Source: a virus
Length of the DNA stretch: 26,027 nt
Strand: one strand, 5' to 3'
Virus record (IMG/VR): IMGVR_UViG_3300042566_000175
Location: 1 to 26,027 of that record
Shown piece by piece: positions 25,463-26,027 of this stretch (position 1 is the first letter of the stretch; every line of letters starts with the position of its first letter). The notes below the pieces were generated by a model. That model saw only the letters and a list, made by a program, of their open reading frames with translations. It made no database searches and was not told the origin of the DNA. A program made the position numbers and the translations under genes.

Positions 25463-26027
25463 AATTTGGTCTACTCATTTTATTATAACAAACATATCTA
25501 ATAGCATCTATCGAGTGATTAAACATATCGACAGGCTTATTTAATACGTTTCCGTTCTTGTCTTCTATCCATTTATAATTCTTAAACTCTTTTATCATAT
25601 TGACTGAGTTCGTAGTACAATGCAGCTTATATCGTTTCATTATATCGATACCTAAGTTTACCTCTTTCTTTTTAGCCTCTTTTATATTCCATCCCATACG
25701 GTAAAGCTCCTCTATACTTTTAGGCTCTGCATCGTCTGCATATATCTCATCTCTCTTATCGAATCCTAACTCTCGAAATTTATTTGATATATCGCTATTG
25801 GTTAGTCCTGTTTCATATAACAGCTCATCAAAATATAAATTATCTCCGGACTGATATACAGCCACTAGAGTAGTAGGATCATTTGTAAACCCAAAATCCA
25901 TACCCTTAGCTAGTAACTTAGCATCCTTAGGTATATCCTGGACCTCGTTTATTCTAAAGATTAAAGACTTACTCTGACCTGTTTGTCCTAATCCGTAAAC
26001 CTGCCAATAGTTCTCGTCTGTATCTCT
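25440..26027 (-). CDS. terL: Terminase large subunit, C-terminal nuclease part (5' end outside window)
   Basis: Open to the window edge, 195 codons visible. It begins within DTDENYWQVYGLGQTGQSKS, the stretch that follows the ATPase domain in TerL proteins. The RNase H-like nuclease then follows with its acidic residues in place: GMDFGFTNDPTTLVAVY (first Asp), EIYADDAEPKSIEELYRMGW (second), and FNHSIDAIRYVCYNKM (third, in HSIDAIRY). This nuclease cuts concatemeric DNA during packaging. The ATPase half with Walker motifs lies beyond 26027. Met43 of this fragment is internal and is not the start. Confidence 0.9.
   Translation of the reverse strand, partial: RDTDENYWQVYGLGQTGQSKSLIFRINEVQDIPKDAKLLAKGMDFGFTNDPTTLVAVYQSGDNLYFDELLYETGLTNSDISNKFRELGFDKRDEIYADDAEPKSIEELYRMGWNIKEAKKKEVNLGIDIMKRYKLHCTTNSVNMIKEFKNYKWIEDKNGNVLNKPVDMFNHSIDAIRYVCYNKMSRPNYGRYAIR

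Overview
This window is a 26-kb piece of a tailed double-stranded DNA phage (siphovirus-like) that infects a Bacteroidetes host, most likely Flavobacterium or a close relative. The evidence is the AT-rich sequence, gene starts without Shine-Dalgarno sites, promoters of the Bacteroidetes type (TTTG, about 19 bases, TAnnTTTG), and structural proteins of families seen in flavobacterial phages. Every supported gene is on the minus strand, so the window reads functionally from right to left. I see no integrase, repressor, tRNA, rRNA, CRISPR array or insertion sequence. The window starts inside terL and ends in small genes, so it is not the whole genome.

Right part (26027 to about 7300), packaging, virion and lysis. 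In transcription order: the nuclease end of the large terminase; six small genes, five of them behind a strong promoter and ending at a clean terminator; a tail assembly chaperone with a programmed -1 frameshift; tail terminator and tail completion proteins; two large tail-tip proteins; tape measure; prohead protease; a Cys-rich protein; a head decoration/fibre protein; scaffold; major capsid; major tail tube; portal; a connector; an NTIGWGQ repeat protein; and a receptor-binding tail fibre. The lysis cassette follows: holin, M15 peptidase endolysin and a candidate u-spanin. Tail genes come before head genes, which is not the usual siphovirus order.

Middle (about 6960 to 5200), a regulatory hub. 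An almost pure A+T tract with short direct repeats is followed by a compact control region around a NinG-like nuclease gene. Two promoters here each have a terminator-like hairpin about 75 bases downstream and look like sources of about 70-nt RNAs or attenuated leaders. A further promoter and several wobble-paired terminators follow.

Left part (5900 to 1), replication and recombination. It encodes an OB-like protein, a protein with an SSB-type acidic tip, a DnaB/RecA-fold helicase, a sigma-like factor, a DUF3310 protein, two PD-(D/E)XK-type nucleases and many overlapping small genes. The sigma-like factor, the extended early-type promoters and a separate ACGTTATAT element in front of four structural genes suggest a phage-controlled transcription programme. 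That link is inference. Genes of 32 to 59 codons were read directly from the sequence.
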